In this document: positions 8,818-20,577 of the stretch, one piece after another | How the letters are laid out: every line of letters starts with the position of its first letter | Numbering within the stretch: position 1 is the first letter of the stretch | Source of the DNA: Erigeron canadensis | Lineage: Eukaryota > Streptophyta > Magnoliopsida > Asterales > Asteraceae | DNA: 64,000 nt | NCBI RefSeq assembly: GCF_010389155.1 | Contig: NC_057761.1 | Location: 16,990,501 to 17,054,500 of the forward strand | Direction of reading: 5' to 3' | Program-made: the position numbers and the translations under genes | The notes under the pieces: model-generated | The model's input: only the letters and a program-made list of their open reading frames with translations | What the model was told of the DNA's origin: nothing | The model's database searches: none

Positions 8818-11531
8818 ATGACGACTATACCAGCTGCCGCAAACTCTCTTAATGCTCTACTTATCAGCCAGATGATCATACATGATCATGAGGTTGGTCG
8901 TGGAAACACACCTCCAAAATTGTTCCGTATGGAAAATTATTGGATGTGGAAGAAACAACTGACATGGAAATATGGCTTGTGATAACTCAAGGTTTTGATT
9001 GGCCTTCGTATGAGAAGAATGGAGTGATCGGTAGGTATACTTATGCTGATATGCCGATTGAAGAACGTAAAAGATACGCAATTGAGGGAAAGGCCTTGTC
9101 CACTCTTACTATGGCCTTCCCTCAAGATAGTGTACATTTGTTCAAAAAGTACACTACTTCAAAGAACTTATGGGACACTCTTGAAAGATATTGTGAGGGC
9201 GATGTAACCTTGAAGAATAATCGTATCAAACTCCTGAAGCGCCAGTATGAAGCCTTTAGTAGACTGAAAGGAGAATCTCTTGACGAGATTATTATTCGAT
9301 TCACTCATTTGACCACTGAGTTGTCGTATTTTGAGGTTGTTTATCTTCAAACTGAGCTAGTTGATAAGTTTTTGGACTCATTGCCTAAGACATGGACTGA
9401 TTATGTTCATCAACTTCAAGATGATCAGGAATACAGTACATGGGACTTTGAAAAGGTAGTTTCCAAGCTGAAGAACAGAGACATGAAAAGAAGAATTAAA
9501 GATACTCAGTTAGATTTTACACAAGATCCATCTTTATATCATGCTAAGTCTGTTCATTTAGCAAGCTCTAGCTCGGGAAACAATGCATTTCTAAGTGGTG
9601 CAGATGCTACACCAATAGTAGATGCTGAAGGTATTGCTGGATATGTTGCTTATGACAATGCACATACGAATGTTAAGAGCAATGTACAATCTTTCCACTC
9701 TATGCCAATGAGTATGAGTTCTGCAGAAGGTAGAATGAGTCTTTACTCAGCTTTTTGTAATGCTCATGAAGCATTTATCGGAGGGAAGATTACTGATCCT
9801 GCAATAATTGATGAGGATTACAATCAGATAGATCCTGATGATTTGGAAGAAATGGATCTACAATGGCAGCTAGCTATGCTCACTATTAAGGTCAGAAGAT
9901 TCACTCAGAGAACTGGGAGACCTATAGGTAATGGCACTAAAGGCTTTGACAAATCCAAGGTGAAATGTTATAACTGCGATGGATTTGGTCACTTTACAAG
10001 AGAGTGTCAACGACCTAAGAGGATTGATAATACCGTTGCTGGTCGTCAAAATTACAATCAAGGCGGTATTACTCCGAGTAATCATAAAACTCAAGCAATG
10101 ATTACATATCCTGCTACTCTACAACAGCCAGTTTCGTCACCATTTTCGGAGTCAAAGGCTGTTGTTGTTCAAAATCCAGATGGTACTTATCAATGGGATA
10201 CACAATCCGATGATACCTCGAATCATGCCTACATGATAGAATTATATGATGAGGTAGCTGCAACAATTGATTATGCTGTATACTCAAGTGAAGAAAGTGC
10301 ATCTGAGATAGCTCAGAAGAATGTATGTAATGTTGCTGAGACTGTAAGATCTGAGAGTGAACAAATGACAACAGTGAAAGCATCTGAAGAAAAGGAAGAG
10401 TCATCAAGTCCTGTTGATGACATTTCCATGAAGAGCATTGAAGAACAGATGAAGAACTTCATGAAAAGGACTTTAATTCTTAAGAAGGAAAGTAACGTGA
10501 CTAAAGATTCTGATTTACTTCTACAAAGAGACCAACAACAAGCTGAATTAGGTTTTAATCCAGATGAAGTAGTATACTACATGTTGAAAGACTGTGATAC
10601 TGTTTTCTATGATAAAGAAGTATCTATAAATAGGATTGAACCTAAATCAAAAATGGATAAAGTTTGGTGTGTGGAAAATAAAGAAGAATGGTTAGCTAAA
10701 CAAATTCCATATAAGGATAGACATTATGCTCCTTTTAAACCAGTAAAAACTATGGAAGAAGCAATACAGACGCTTGATACCATAAATGAAATGAAGGAGT
10801 ATGGTATACCAATCCCTGAAATAGAAAATGGTCAATCTAGAAAACAACAAGTAAAGAAGTGTTATACTTGTCGTGAGAAAGGCCATATAGCTATTGAATG
10901 CCCAAATAGGAAGGTCAAGAATCCTAAGAATGACAGTCAAGTCAAGTCAAAGGATGTTAGTGATATTCCTAATACTAAAGGGAAGGGTAAATTAGTTGAA
11001 CAAGTAGCTTCACCAAAATTTATGAGTGCATATAAAATGGATTATTATGAGTATGCAAAAAGACATCCTGATAATAAAAATGCACAGAATTATGTTAAGT
11101 TACTTAGAAATGTGTCATATGGAGAGTCTATGGTTACAGATCAAAGGATTAATTTCAATAGATCTAAGACTCCAAAACGACAGGGACCTTCACAGAATAC
11201 TACTTCTAGTAGTGTAAGTCCGAGTCATTCTCGTACACCTCAAAGGAGTAATTCACCTAGGAAGATGGCTTAGCAAAATCGATCTCCTCCTTCTAGAATC
11301 AATAGTTTGTCTAAATTCTATGATCAATTAGGGAGTCAACCTAGATTCGGTACTCACTCACCAAGGAATTCACCTCCTAAGACTCGTTTCACTTCACCTA
11401 AGAAACAGTCTGTGACACCATCTTCATCCAAGGCTCCTTTACAGAGCGATGGATGTTGGACCGAATTGATCATTAGAGATGAATTTGGAAAACCTAAACC
11501 TCAAAAGGTTTGGGTTCCATTCAGAAACTAA
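8818..11531 (+). pseudogene. gag of element A
   Basis: The first ATG in good frame is at 8818 (MTTIPAAANSLNALL), leading to PPKLFRMENYWMWKKQ, the N-terminal motif of plant copia Gag. A frameshift near 8945-8985 moves to the long frame 8940-11273. The UBN2-like capsid region shows KALSTLTMAFPQD, LWDTLERYCEGD and FTHLTTELSYF. Two CCHC zinc knuckles follow, CYNCDGFGHFTREC (about 9966) and CYTCREKGHIAIEC (about 10860), nearly 300 residues apart, which is unusual. The tail is Ser/Pro/Arg-rich. An in-frame TAG at 11271 and a frame change near 11525 separate it from pol. Confidence 0.9.
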
Positions 11532-12831
11532 CCATCTTATTGTCTGATGTGCAGGGAGAACCAAAGAAGCCTATAAGTCTTTGGTATGTTGACAATGGAT
11601 GCTTTCGACACATGACAGGGGACAAGAATGTTTTGTCCAATTATGAAGATGTAAATGGTTCGTATGTTAGTTTCGCAGGTCCCAAGGGCGGCTACATCTC
11701 GGGCCAAGCTGATGTTGTCAATGGGAAGATTACGCTGGAGAAAGTCAATTATGTGGAACAGTTAGCACATAATTTATTAAGTGTTTCTCAGATTTGTGAT
11801 AAGGGAAACAATGTCCATTCTACTGAGAAAGAAGCACTTATATTGAAACCAGGATATGTTATTCCTGAAGACTGGATCCTGCTGAAAGCTCCTAGGAAGA
11901 GAGACATCTATGGCCTTGTGTTAGGTGTTGATGATCCAAAGGAGTCTGTTTGCTTGTTATCGAAAGCAAACGAATCTGAATCTTTACTATGGCATAGAAG
12001 AATGGGACATATCAATTTCCGAAAAATGAATGACATTTTCAAACATGGTTTGGTTGACGGCGTTCCCATGAAATAGTTTGGAATGGAAGACAAATGTCTA
12101 CCTTGTCTGAAAGGTAAACAACAAAAGTCTGCACATAAACTGAAACAAGAAAATTCTATTGCCAATCCTTTCGAGTTACTTCACATGGATTTATTTGGTC
12201 CAGTGAATGTAAGAAGTATCGGTGGGATGTATTACTGTTTGGTGGTTACTGATGATTACTCGAGATTCTCATGGGTATTATTCTTAAATCGAAAGATGAA
12301 ACTCCGCAGATTTTGATAAATTTCTTTGTCAAAACTGAAAACATTTATGGAGTTCGTGTTAAGAGAATCAGGAGTGACAACGGAACTGAATTTAAGAATA
12401 ATGTGATGGATGTCTTTTGTTTGTCAAAGGGAATCCAACATCAATACAGTTCTCCGTATGAACCACAACAGAATGGAGTTGTTGAAAGAAAGAATAGGAC
12501 TCTAATCGAGACAGCCAGAACTATGCTTGCAGATTCAGGGCTTCCTAATATGTTTTGGGTGGAGGCAGTGAATACAGCTTGTCATATTTTAAATAGGGTT
12601 ACTGTAGTTAAGCGTCATAATAAGACATGTTATGAGCTTCTACATAAGAAGAAACCGTTACAGAATGTTGAACCATTTGGTGTACCGTGTACTTTCTTGA
12701 AGTATCTACCTCAGTCAAAGTTTGATTCAAAGGTTGAAGAGGGATTTTTCATGGGTTATAAACCGGGAACATCAATTCGACGGGTTTACAATAAACAGAC
12801 CGGCAAAGTTGATTTGGGAACAAATGTCTAG
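11532..12831 (+). pseudogene. protease and integrase of element A
   Basis: The protease active site reads LWYVDNGCFRHMTG, with Asp-Asn-Gly where Asp-Ser-Gly is usual. The GAG-pre-integrase zinc module LLWHRRMGHINFRKM...CLPCLKGKQ follows, interrupted by TAG at 12074. The integrase core has its acidic residues in LLHMDLFGPV, IRSDNGTEF and QQNGVVERKNRT. A frameshift near 12285 lies between the first two, and a TAG at 12829 ends the frame. The order protease then integrase, upstream of RT, defines Ty1/copia. Confidence 0.9.
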
Positions 12832-12890
12832 ATTGTCAGTCATAAGCCCGCTATTCATTCTGGAAGTGGCAAAAACTTCGATTACGATAT

Positions 12891-13322
12891 GTGTTTAGTT
12901 CGCTACATGGTCCTCATTCTTATTCAAATCCTAAGACAGTTGATGATGTGATTATTTTAAGAGATCACATGGATAATACTCCTACATTTCCGCCTACTCG
13001 AAATGTCGATACTACTTTAACCAAAGTTCAGTCTACTACTGATATTGATGAAAGTGGTAAGGACGCGAATAAGACACCAAATTCAGATAATAATGAACCC
13101 GAGAACACTACACCATTTACTCCATCGAAGGTTACACTGCCTGATGATGATCCTATTTCTGAAGAATCGGAAGATGATTTTAGCTCTCCTGAGTTTCAGA
13201 TTAGAACAAATTTAGGAGAAAGTCTAAATGTTGATTCGGTTCCTCAATATCGAATTAATAAGGATCATCCAGTTGAAAATATTCTTGGTAATGCTACAGA
13301 ACCTGTTCGAACTAGAAATTAG
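12891..13322 (+). pseudogene. integrase-RT linker of element A
   Basis: This is a low-complexity Ser/Thr/Asp-rich chain, as usual between copia integrase and RT. It ends in KDHPVENILGN and VRTRN, the conserved lead-in to copia RT, followed by a TAG where related elements have glutamine (N-Q-L). It is kept separate because stops isolate it from both neighbours. Confidence 0.7.
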
Positions 13323-13343
13323 TTAAATAAGGACCTGACTAGT

Positions 13344-14947
13344 TTGTTTTGTGAAGTGAAAGACAATGGATTGATAACTGAGTGTTTATATTCTGGTTTC
13401 ATTTCACAAGTAGAACCTAAGAATGTTAAGGCAGCACTTCAAGATCCATGTTGGGTTGAAGCTATGCAAGAAGAATTAGCTCAATTTGAAAAACTTGGAG
13501 TTTGGGAGTTAGTAGATGTGCCTAGAGGTAAAGAACCGATTGGAACTCGTTGGGTATATAAATGCAAACGAGATGACCAAGGGATCGTTACTAGAAATAA
13601 AGCACGTTTGGTTGTTCAGGGGTTTGTACAACGAGAAGGATATGACTATAACGAAACTTTTGCACCAGTTGCTAGGATTGAAACTATAAGGTTATTTTTA
13701 GCCTATGCAAGTTTCAAAGGTATAAAGGTGTATCAGTTAGACTTTAAGAGTGCCTTCTTATACGGTGAAGTTAAAGAAGAAGTATATGTTCACCAACCAC
13801 CGGGGTTTGAAGATCCGAATTATCCAAGAAGAGCACATCGACTTGATAAGGCTCTTTATGGATTACATCAAACACCCAGAGTGTGGTATGAAAAGTTCTC
13901 TACACATTTGTTGACAAATGGTTTTACAAGAGGATCGATAGACAGCACATTGTTTATCAAGTGGAAGAAGCGAGATTATCTGATTGTACAAGTTTACGTG
14001 GATGATATCATTTTTGGTTCATCTAATATAAAGATGTGCAAAGAGTTTGAAATGAGCATGAAAAATGTATTTGAAATGAGTGCTATGGGGGAATTACAAT
14101 TTTTCCTCGGACTACAAGTAGTTCAAAGGAAAGATGGATTCTTTATTCACCAGTCTAAGTATGTCGATGACATCTTGGAAAGGTTTCAAATGCTAGAGTC
14201 CAAGACATATGGTACTCCTATTCAGCAAAATCGTGGTTTAGGGGTTCTTGATCCGAAAGATGAACTTGTGGATGCAACTTATTATCATGCTATTATTGGC
14301 TCATTGATGTATCTGACTGCTTCGCGTCCAAATATTATGTTCGCTATTTGTCTTTGCGCTATATTTCAAGCTAGTCCGAAAGAGTCACATTTGACTGCAG
14401 CAAAACGTATTCTACGTTATCTTAAGGGAAACCAAGGGCTTGGTCTATGGTATCCGATGGGAGGAACGTTTGATTTTGTTGCATATATGATTCGGATTTT
14501 GGCGGTTGTAACAATGACAGAAAGTCTATGACTGGAGGTTGTCAGTTGTTAGGAGGAAGATTAGTATCGTGGCAGTGTAAGAAGCAGACATGTGTTGCTC
14601 AGTCTTCATGTGAGGCAGAGTATATGGCTGCTGGTAGTTGTTGTTCTCACGTATTATGGATTCAGCAACAACTTCGTGACTACGGTTTGGATGTTCTTGA
14701 TACTCCTATTAGAATAGACAATAAGTCAGCTATAGACATTACAAATAACCCTGTCATGCATAAGGTCACCAAGCATATTGATATTAGACATCATTTCTTG
14801 CGTGATTGTGCCCAAAAGAAGTTAATTCATTTGGAAAAGGTTATAACCGATGATAATTTAGCTGATCTATATACCAAAGCATTTGATAAGGCTCGATTTG
14901 AGAAGTTAATTCTTCTCAATGGGATGAAGAATGCTGATTCATATTAA
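13344..14947 (+). pseudogene. reverse transcriptase and RNase H of element A
   Basis: RT runs through [83 protein letters not shown] and the catalytic [12 protein letters not shown]. Some consensus residues have drifted, for example LHQTPRVW for LKQAPRAW. A frameshift at about 14490-14530 leads into RNase H, with SSCEAEYMAAGSCC, IRIDNKSAIDITNNPVMH, KHIDIRHHFLRD and the terminal DNLADLYTKAFDKARFEKL. It ends at 14947. This is the largest uninterrupted enzymatic stretch in element A. Confidence 0.93.
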
Positions 14948-16979
14948 ATCTCTCAAAGAACTAATTTTGTAAGTTTGTGTCCATAAATAGCTAGAGTCAT
15001 AAAAATACAAAAAGAGTTCTTAGTGTCATAAAAACCATAAAATGTGAAAATCTGAAAATGACAAAAATATGAAGAGATTTAAGTTAATGCTGTAAGACGA
15101 TTAGAAGTGAGGATACTTAGCTTTTAAGTCTGCTTAATCGTAATATAACTGCTTAGTTCAGTGATTACAATTTGGGATATATTGGTAGACACAAAGTAGC
15201 AAGGTTTTCTTAAATCTGAACTTAATGTATACAATGTTCTTGTGGGAAACATATTCAGATATATGGCTGAGAATGCTTGCTTTTCAGTAATGAATTGATC
15301 TAGTCCTTAAATTTTGTGAAAGATCTAGCATTACTATAAGATTTGTTCAAAATATAAGCAAAAACCTCTACAACTCATGAGCATGAAAGCTAAATGTGAT
15401 ATTGTTTATGCAAATGAAATGAATGTTAATTGAGGGGCTAATGCGGGGTGTCTTTGTATACCTAGCCCACCTAAAGCTTCCAACTTGGGATAGGTTGTTA
15501 GAAATTCGCTACATGGGTCTCATAGAAAATTACGGGTTCCTTATAAATAATGAAATGCAGAAGCAAATAAGTTAAATCACAAAGTAATTAAATTCTGTTA
15601 TCTAAAAAGTGTCTCATGATTTGTTTAAGGATGTTTTTGAATATATATTGAATATTTGTTATCTTAGTGCTTGTATCGATTACGGAAGTATATCTGAATG
15701 TGGGTCACATAAGTTCGCAAACTATTCAATGGCATATTAGGCTACTCGGGTTACATGGTGACTGTCCTTGGCCAGGGTATGTCGAAAGTGTCATAACTCA
15801 AAGGAAACTGGAAGTACCGAGTGTTTAAGAGGACAAATATACCGGTAATTGTGGTTGGGTCACTATTCATAACTAATAATAAGAGAATTATTTCTCACTT
15901 GCAGACTTATGTAAATGCTAATCTGATCTAATCTGCAAAAACTTAGAATTTCTTGTAAATAAATAAAGTAGTTTAGTTTTTTATTTTATTTTATTTTATT
16001 TTTATTTTTATTTTGTTTTGTTTTCGTTCTTATTTTTATTTTTATTTTTGTAATAAGTGTCAGTTTGTGTGTCAAACTAGTTCTTATTGCACGAGAGATT
16101 TGATAAGCATTAAAAGTTATAATTCTTAGTGAATTATATAAATCTTGTTCCTTACGGTATAAATGTTTAAAAGATGGATTTTCTAATTAATACATAAGTT
16201 GTTTAATGTAGAAAATGAAATGTTTTGAAAATTGAAAAGTCAAAATATTTTTGAATGTGTTTCAAGTAAATTTTTGAAATTTCAATTGTTTTTGGTTGAT
16301 AAGTATGCTTGACAAAGATTGGACTTGCCTTAGATCTTGTAATGATTGCTAGGTTAAGATTTTGGTTGTTTTGCATATTTATGATATTCTATTGTTTTTG
16401 GTGCATTGATGAAGTTTGTTAAATGTGTAGGTTACAGATAATAAACTCATTTTACAATGAAATTGGCATCAAAATTTCAGATTGTGATTGAAGGCAAAAT
16501 TGTTTTCGCTTGCTTATTAGAATTGCATTGCGACGGAAAATAAAAGATGCTCAGAAATTACAAGAACTGTGCTACAAGGATGGATTGCCTTGTATTTATT
16601 AACCTAATACTTAGTGTGATAGGTTACCATTGTATTATCAAGATCACAACCTAAGATGTAATGTGATAGGTTGTTGATATGATATTTTGATGTATTGTAA
16701 TGCATTATACATTAAATATGTTTTAATGTAAGTTTGATTTGTTGAGTTAAACATCAATGAAGAAATGATCGATTTTATGTCAAGATAATAATGTAAGATT
16801 TATTTGATACATTATTGTGATGACAAGTTAGTACGGATGATTTATGATTGTATATTCGAGTAGATACAGGTTTTTAGTAACGAGTATCTACAGGTTTATG
16901 TTTCTAGAATTTTCGTAATTTTTCCTTGTTTAGAATTCTGGAAAATTCACGAAATTTGGCTAAGGAATGAAGCCTGTGT
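14948..16979 (+). other. noncoding spacer between pol and accessory module (element A)
   Basis: About 2 kb without a credible ORF on either strand. It is AT-rich, contains a (TTTTA)n tract (15977-16050) and no recognised domain. An equivalent spacer precedes the accessory ORF in E, so this is part of the family's architecture rather than an inserted element. Confidence 0.7.
15977..16050 (+). repeat. TTTTA/TTTTTA microsatellite
   Basis: A pyrimidine-rich simple repeat of TTTTA and TTTTTA units, interrupted by TTTTGTTTTG. It lies in the spacer of element A. Confidence 0.9.
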
Positions 16980-17002
16980 GAATAAAATACTGAAAAATTC
17001 GA

Positions 17003-17100
17003 AGTCCTTCGTGCTGACTAACGCACGCCTCGCGCTGACGTCATCACGAAGCCCACGAACTGAGTGTTCGGCTCGGCCCATGAGGATTCGAATATAAATA
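17003..17100 (+). promoter_or_regulatory. internal promoter-like block upstream of accessory ORF
   Basis: The block contains TTCGTGCTGACTAACGCACG, CGCTGACGTCATCACGAAG (TGACGTCA at 17036-17043), CTCGGCCCATGAGG and TATAAATA at 17093-17100. The LTR promoter has the same order: CGTGCTGACGTCA..., a GGGCC/GGCC stretch, then TATAAAT. In the LTR the second TGACGTCA to TATA distance is 91 bp; here it is 57 bp. It probably drives a separate transcript for the accessory ORF. No transcript data are available. Confidence 0.55.
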
Positions 17101-17705
17101 TGGGTTATTACTATTCATTAATTACCATTAATCGAAAATTAACCCTAAGTAAATCACACGAACTTGCCTCCCTTGTGCGCACTATTCATTCGTATCTCTT
17201 TTCGATCGATTTCATCCTCGTTTCGTGTTTGTTACTTAGATTTGTTGGTACTTTCACGATCTATGATTGATTATTGATGTTTTGACTATAAGAACTAACG
17301 ATTTCATGTCGTTATAATGCCCAAATTTTGAATCCTCTTCACGTGAACAGTAACTAGGACGAACCAAGAATTTAATCTTCAATTTTTGATGATTTGGACT
17401 TAAAATTGGACTTAAAATTGGATCAATTGATGTTTGTACACGTTAAATCTATCATAAGTTCATGTTAACATACTTAAAATCAAGATTAATTGAAGATAGT
17501 ATGTTTCGGTCACTATTCACACGAAGAACATCAAGAACACGAACCACTTCGTGTTCATCGAATTTGTTTCGATTTTTTGGTTTTCTGGGCATTCACGAAT
17601 CATAAACAAGTCCACGATGATGTTTTAAAAGTGATTTTGATCAATTTTAACATCATATGGAGATGTTTTTACTTCGTGTTTCTGGGTTTCATTTGAAGCT
17701 CGTGC

Positions 17706-17745
17706 TGACGTCATGACAAAGAAGATCTTCTTCGTGATGACGTCA
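17706..17745. repeat. composite palindrome: two TGACGTCA sites flanking AAGAAGATCTTCTT
   Basis: TGACGTCA is present at 17706-17713 and 17738-17745. Between them lies the 14-bp perfect palindrome AAGAAGATCTTCTT (17719-17732). The structure lies about 75 bp before the accessory start codon, inside the likely leader or intron. Confidence 0.85.
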
Positions 17746-17804
17746 TCATGAAGCAGTCGAGCCAAAAACCCTAATTTTTTGTGTTTTCTTGTCGTTTTTG
17801 TCTG

Positions 17805-17817
17805 TTTTTGTGCAGGT
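17805..17817 (+). promoter_or_regulatory. splice-acceptor-like site before accessory ORF
   Basis: The pyrimidine-rich GTTTTTGTCTGTTTTTGTGCAG ends at 17815, two bases before the ATG at 17818. This is a good match to a plant 3' splice site and suggests that the accessory ORF is expressed from a spliced RNA. The donor could lie in the internal leader (17100-17500) or in the LTR. Confidence 0.6.
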
Positions 17818-20309
17818 ATGGCAGGACAAGGTACTAATTCTCGTGTGTTCGTCAAGGAGCACAATGCTGCACTCGATCTTAGCGTTACATAGACAGGGTG
17901 CACACCAGAGTTTCATGGTGTCCTACAGTTTCTTGCACGTTCTCGTGTACATTTTGCAGTGACAGAGAACCCTCCGTTGGTGATAAGTCTCATTCGGGAG
18001 TTTTGGAACTCAGCCCGTTCAGTGTAGATGGGTGATCATATGTACATTCGCACTACTGTTGGAGGACGTTCATTCTCGTTCTCGGCTGGAGACTTACGGA
18101 CGATATTACACTTGGGTGATGTCGAGATAGAGCAAGGTCCGACTGACTTTTCAGAGGAATTTTGTGACGGTGCTCTACGTCGTATGGGTTATACCGGTGC
18201 TATTTCTCACCCATACTTCAGGAATCATCTTCGTGGCAAATAGAAGCTGCTTGCTTATTATTTGTTGAGGTCCATTAGTCATCGGAGTACAGGCTATGAC
18301 CAGATGAATATACAAAACGCTTCTCAGATGGTTGCTTTGGTGCTGAATAAGCCGTATAGCTTTTCTCAGTACATTTTTGATAATTTGGAGAAGCAGTTGA
18401 GGTCATTTGGTACAGACAAGAAATTCTTTCTGTTTCCAAGATTTGTGTTGATTATCATTCGTCACTTTGCAGCTGAATTGCCATTTGATGGTCCTACGTT
18501 CAATTTAGGTCGTCCTACTCATAAGGCATTTGTGGAAAGCATGAAGCATTTGTCGGGAAGAAATGTTCCGGTTGATGTTAATAATCCACCATTGTTCGGA
18601 CATTTGATCAATCCTAACTATGTTGCTCCTCGACAAGGTTGGGAAGATGAAGAACCCGTTGCTGCTGCTGCTGGTGGTGATGATCAGGCTCAAGAAAATC
18701 CTGAAGAAGAGCGAGCTGATTAGTTTGAAGGACTCAATGATGTTCCTTTATATGCTGGAGATCTGGAGCATGATTCAGATATGGATGCTCTTTTGGAGGA
18801 TATTGATGATCCTGCAAATCTTGTTCCACCAACTACTGGAGTTTCTACTTTTACCTCTGCTCCAGTTGGTGTTGATGTTGGACCTTCTGAATTGCCTGTT
18901 AATGTTGTTGAGAATTCAGAAGATGAAGAAGAGGAAGAGAGATTGCCGAAGCGAAGAAGAAGACAAGGAAGATCTCAAGCTGAAGTTGATAGAGATTTTG
19001 TTGTATATCAAGCTGCTATGGAGAGGTCTCATGCACCTAATGTTGGTGATACTTCATTGGTTGCTGCTTTAAGAGCTTCTGACTCTGAGATTCCTGTTTC
19101 TGTGTCTGCTACTTCTCTTGCTGGTGTTGCTGTTGGGGAGAGAAGGTCGAGACCAAAGTTTATCATAAGAGGAATTGGTTCTCGTGCACAAGTTGTTACT
19201 AAGGCTACAACAGTTACGATTCCTACTGCTCCAGAGTCTACAGTTCGTCTAGAGCCAGCGCCAACACTTGTTTCTCCTAGGCCATCGTCTGCTCCTATTC
19301 AGGCGACAGTTCCTGTTTCTACAATCATGGGACGTCTGTTGGCTCCTCTGCAAAGACCTCAGATGCCTCCCACAGGAACTTTTAGTGCTCGTATGCTTTT
19401 TTTGAAGCTACGATGCCACCTCATGCCTCTACATCTGATGTTGCTTCTACGTCACGTCCAGTTGCTCCTGTTCAAGTGCAGCTGAGTCATTTGTTTTCTG
19501 AGAAGACGATGTTAGAGATGAGAGTCACAGCTTTGGAGAATCAGCTAAAGCTCCAAGCTGCTAAGCATCAAGAAGAGATGGCGTAATGACAACTCTTGTT
19601 CATTCTCTTGGTTCTAGACTTGACTAATTCTTGGCTCAAGGGGGAGATAAAAGTGGTTGTAACGATGATGAGCTTGCAAGGATGATGATCATAAAGATCA
19701 AGATCGAGCTCAAGATCCAAATCAATGACAACAAACAGATGGTGAGCCAGAGAATCAGAGTCAAGGTCAAGATGCTGGTGATGATGCTAGGGATACAGAG
19801 ACTGCAGATATTCAGGGGGAGTCATCAAGACAAACTGAGTCAGAGATTGCTGGTACAGCTGGTGCTAGTACTTCTAGGACTCAAGATAAAGGCAAAGCTG
19901 TGATGGCCGCTCCAGATGCAGATCCTGATGATCCTAATAATGATGATGAGGAAGATTCCAATTCAGGTAACTCCGATTATAATTCTGATAGAATAGAAAG
20001 GGAGATTCGAGAAAAGCTAGTGAATGATCCTCATAATCATATAGAAAAAGAAAATCTTAGCAAAGAAAAATCTACTCAGGATAGTGAGTTAACTAAAACT
20101 GATTCTACTTAGTAATTGTGCATAGACTAGAAAAGAGATTGGGTTATGATCCACAAGCTCATATGAGAGCTAGAGCAGAGATTATGGATTATGATGATTA
20201 TTATGATCCAGGATCACTTAGGGATTAAATGAAAGAACAGTCAGGGTTAACTCATACATCTTCAGAGTCAGAGTCAGATTCGGATTCAGATTCAGATTAT
20301 GAACCTTAG
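17818..20309 (+). pseudogene. accessory ORF 1 of element A
   Basis: The product starts MAGQGTNSRVFVKEHNAA. The N-terminal half is a helical domain: FLARSRVHFAVTENP, EFWNSARSV, FSFSAGDLRTILHLGD, LLAYYLLRSISHRSTGYDQ, FDNLEKQLRSF and FLFPRFVLIIIRHFA. An acidic chain, a basic LPKRRRRQGRSQ patch (possible nuclear signal), a Pro/Ser/Thr-rich stretch, a coiled coil (EKTMLEMRVTALENQLKLQ) and an Asp/Ser tail ending DSDYEP follow. The N-terminal domain resembles plant-transposon accessory proteins often mis-named as synaptobrevin/longin-like. No signal peptide or membrane segment is seen. Stops lie at 17890, 18025, 18241, 18721, 19625 and 20226, plus frameshifts near 19390 and 19580-19680. Confidence 0.75.
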
Positions 20310-20577
20310 TGCTAATGATTTTTGTTTTTGTAATGATTATAAGATAGATATGAATGTATTTGTTACATTATATTTATGATATAATATTATTGTTGTAAGT
20401 TAAAATAAATAAAGATTATAAGATAAATATTAATGTAATTGTTGTATCATATTTATGATATAGTATTATTTATTTTAATTTATTTTATGTATTTATACTA
20501 TTTTATTATGTCTTGACTTATGATTTATGTTCTTTACCTTTGTATATGTAAATCGTTTGAATTGCAGATAAGCTTCA
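20310..20577 (+). other. intron-like AT-rich interval with 79-bp duplication
   Basis: The interval is very AT-rich, has a tandem pair (GATTATAAGATA at 20335 and 20414, period 79) and ends in TCGTTTGAATTGCAG at 20577, a strong plant 3' splice site. Both the interval and the splice site are conserved in element B (about 61951-62203). It separates accessory ORFs 1 and 2. The matching donor was not identified with confidence. Confidence 0.6.
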
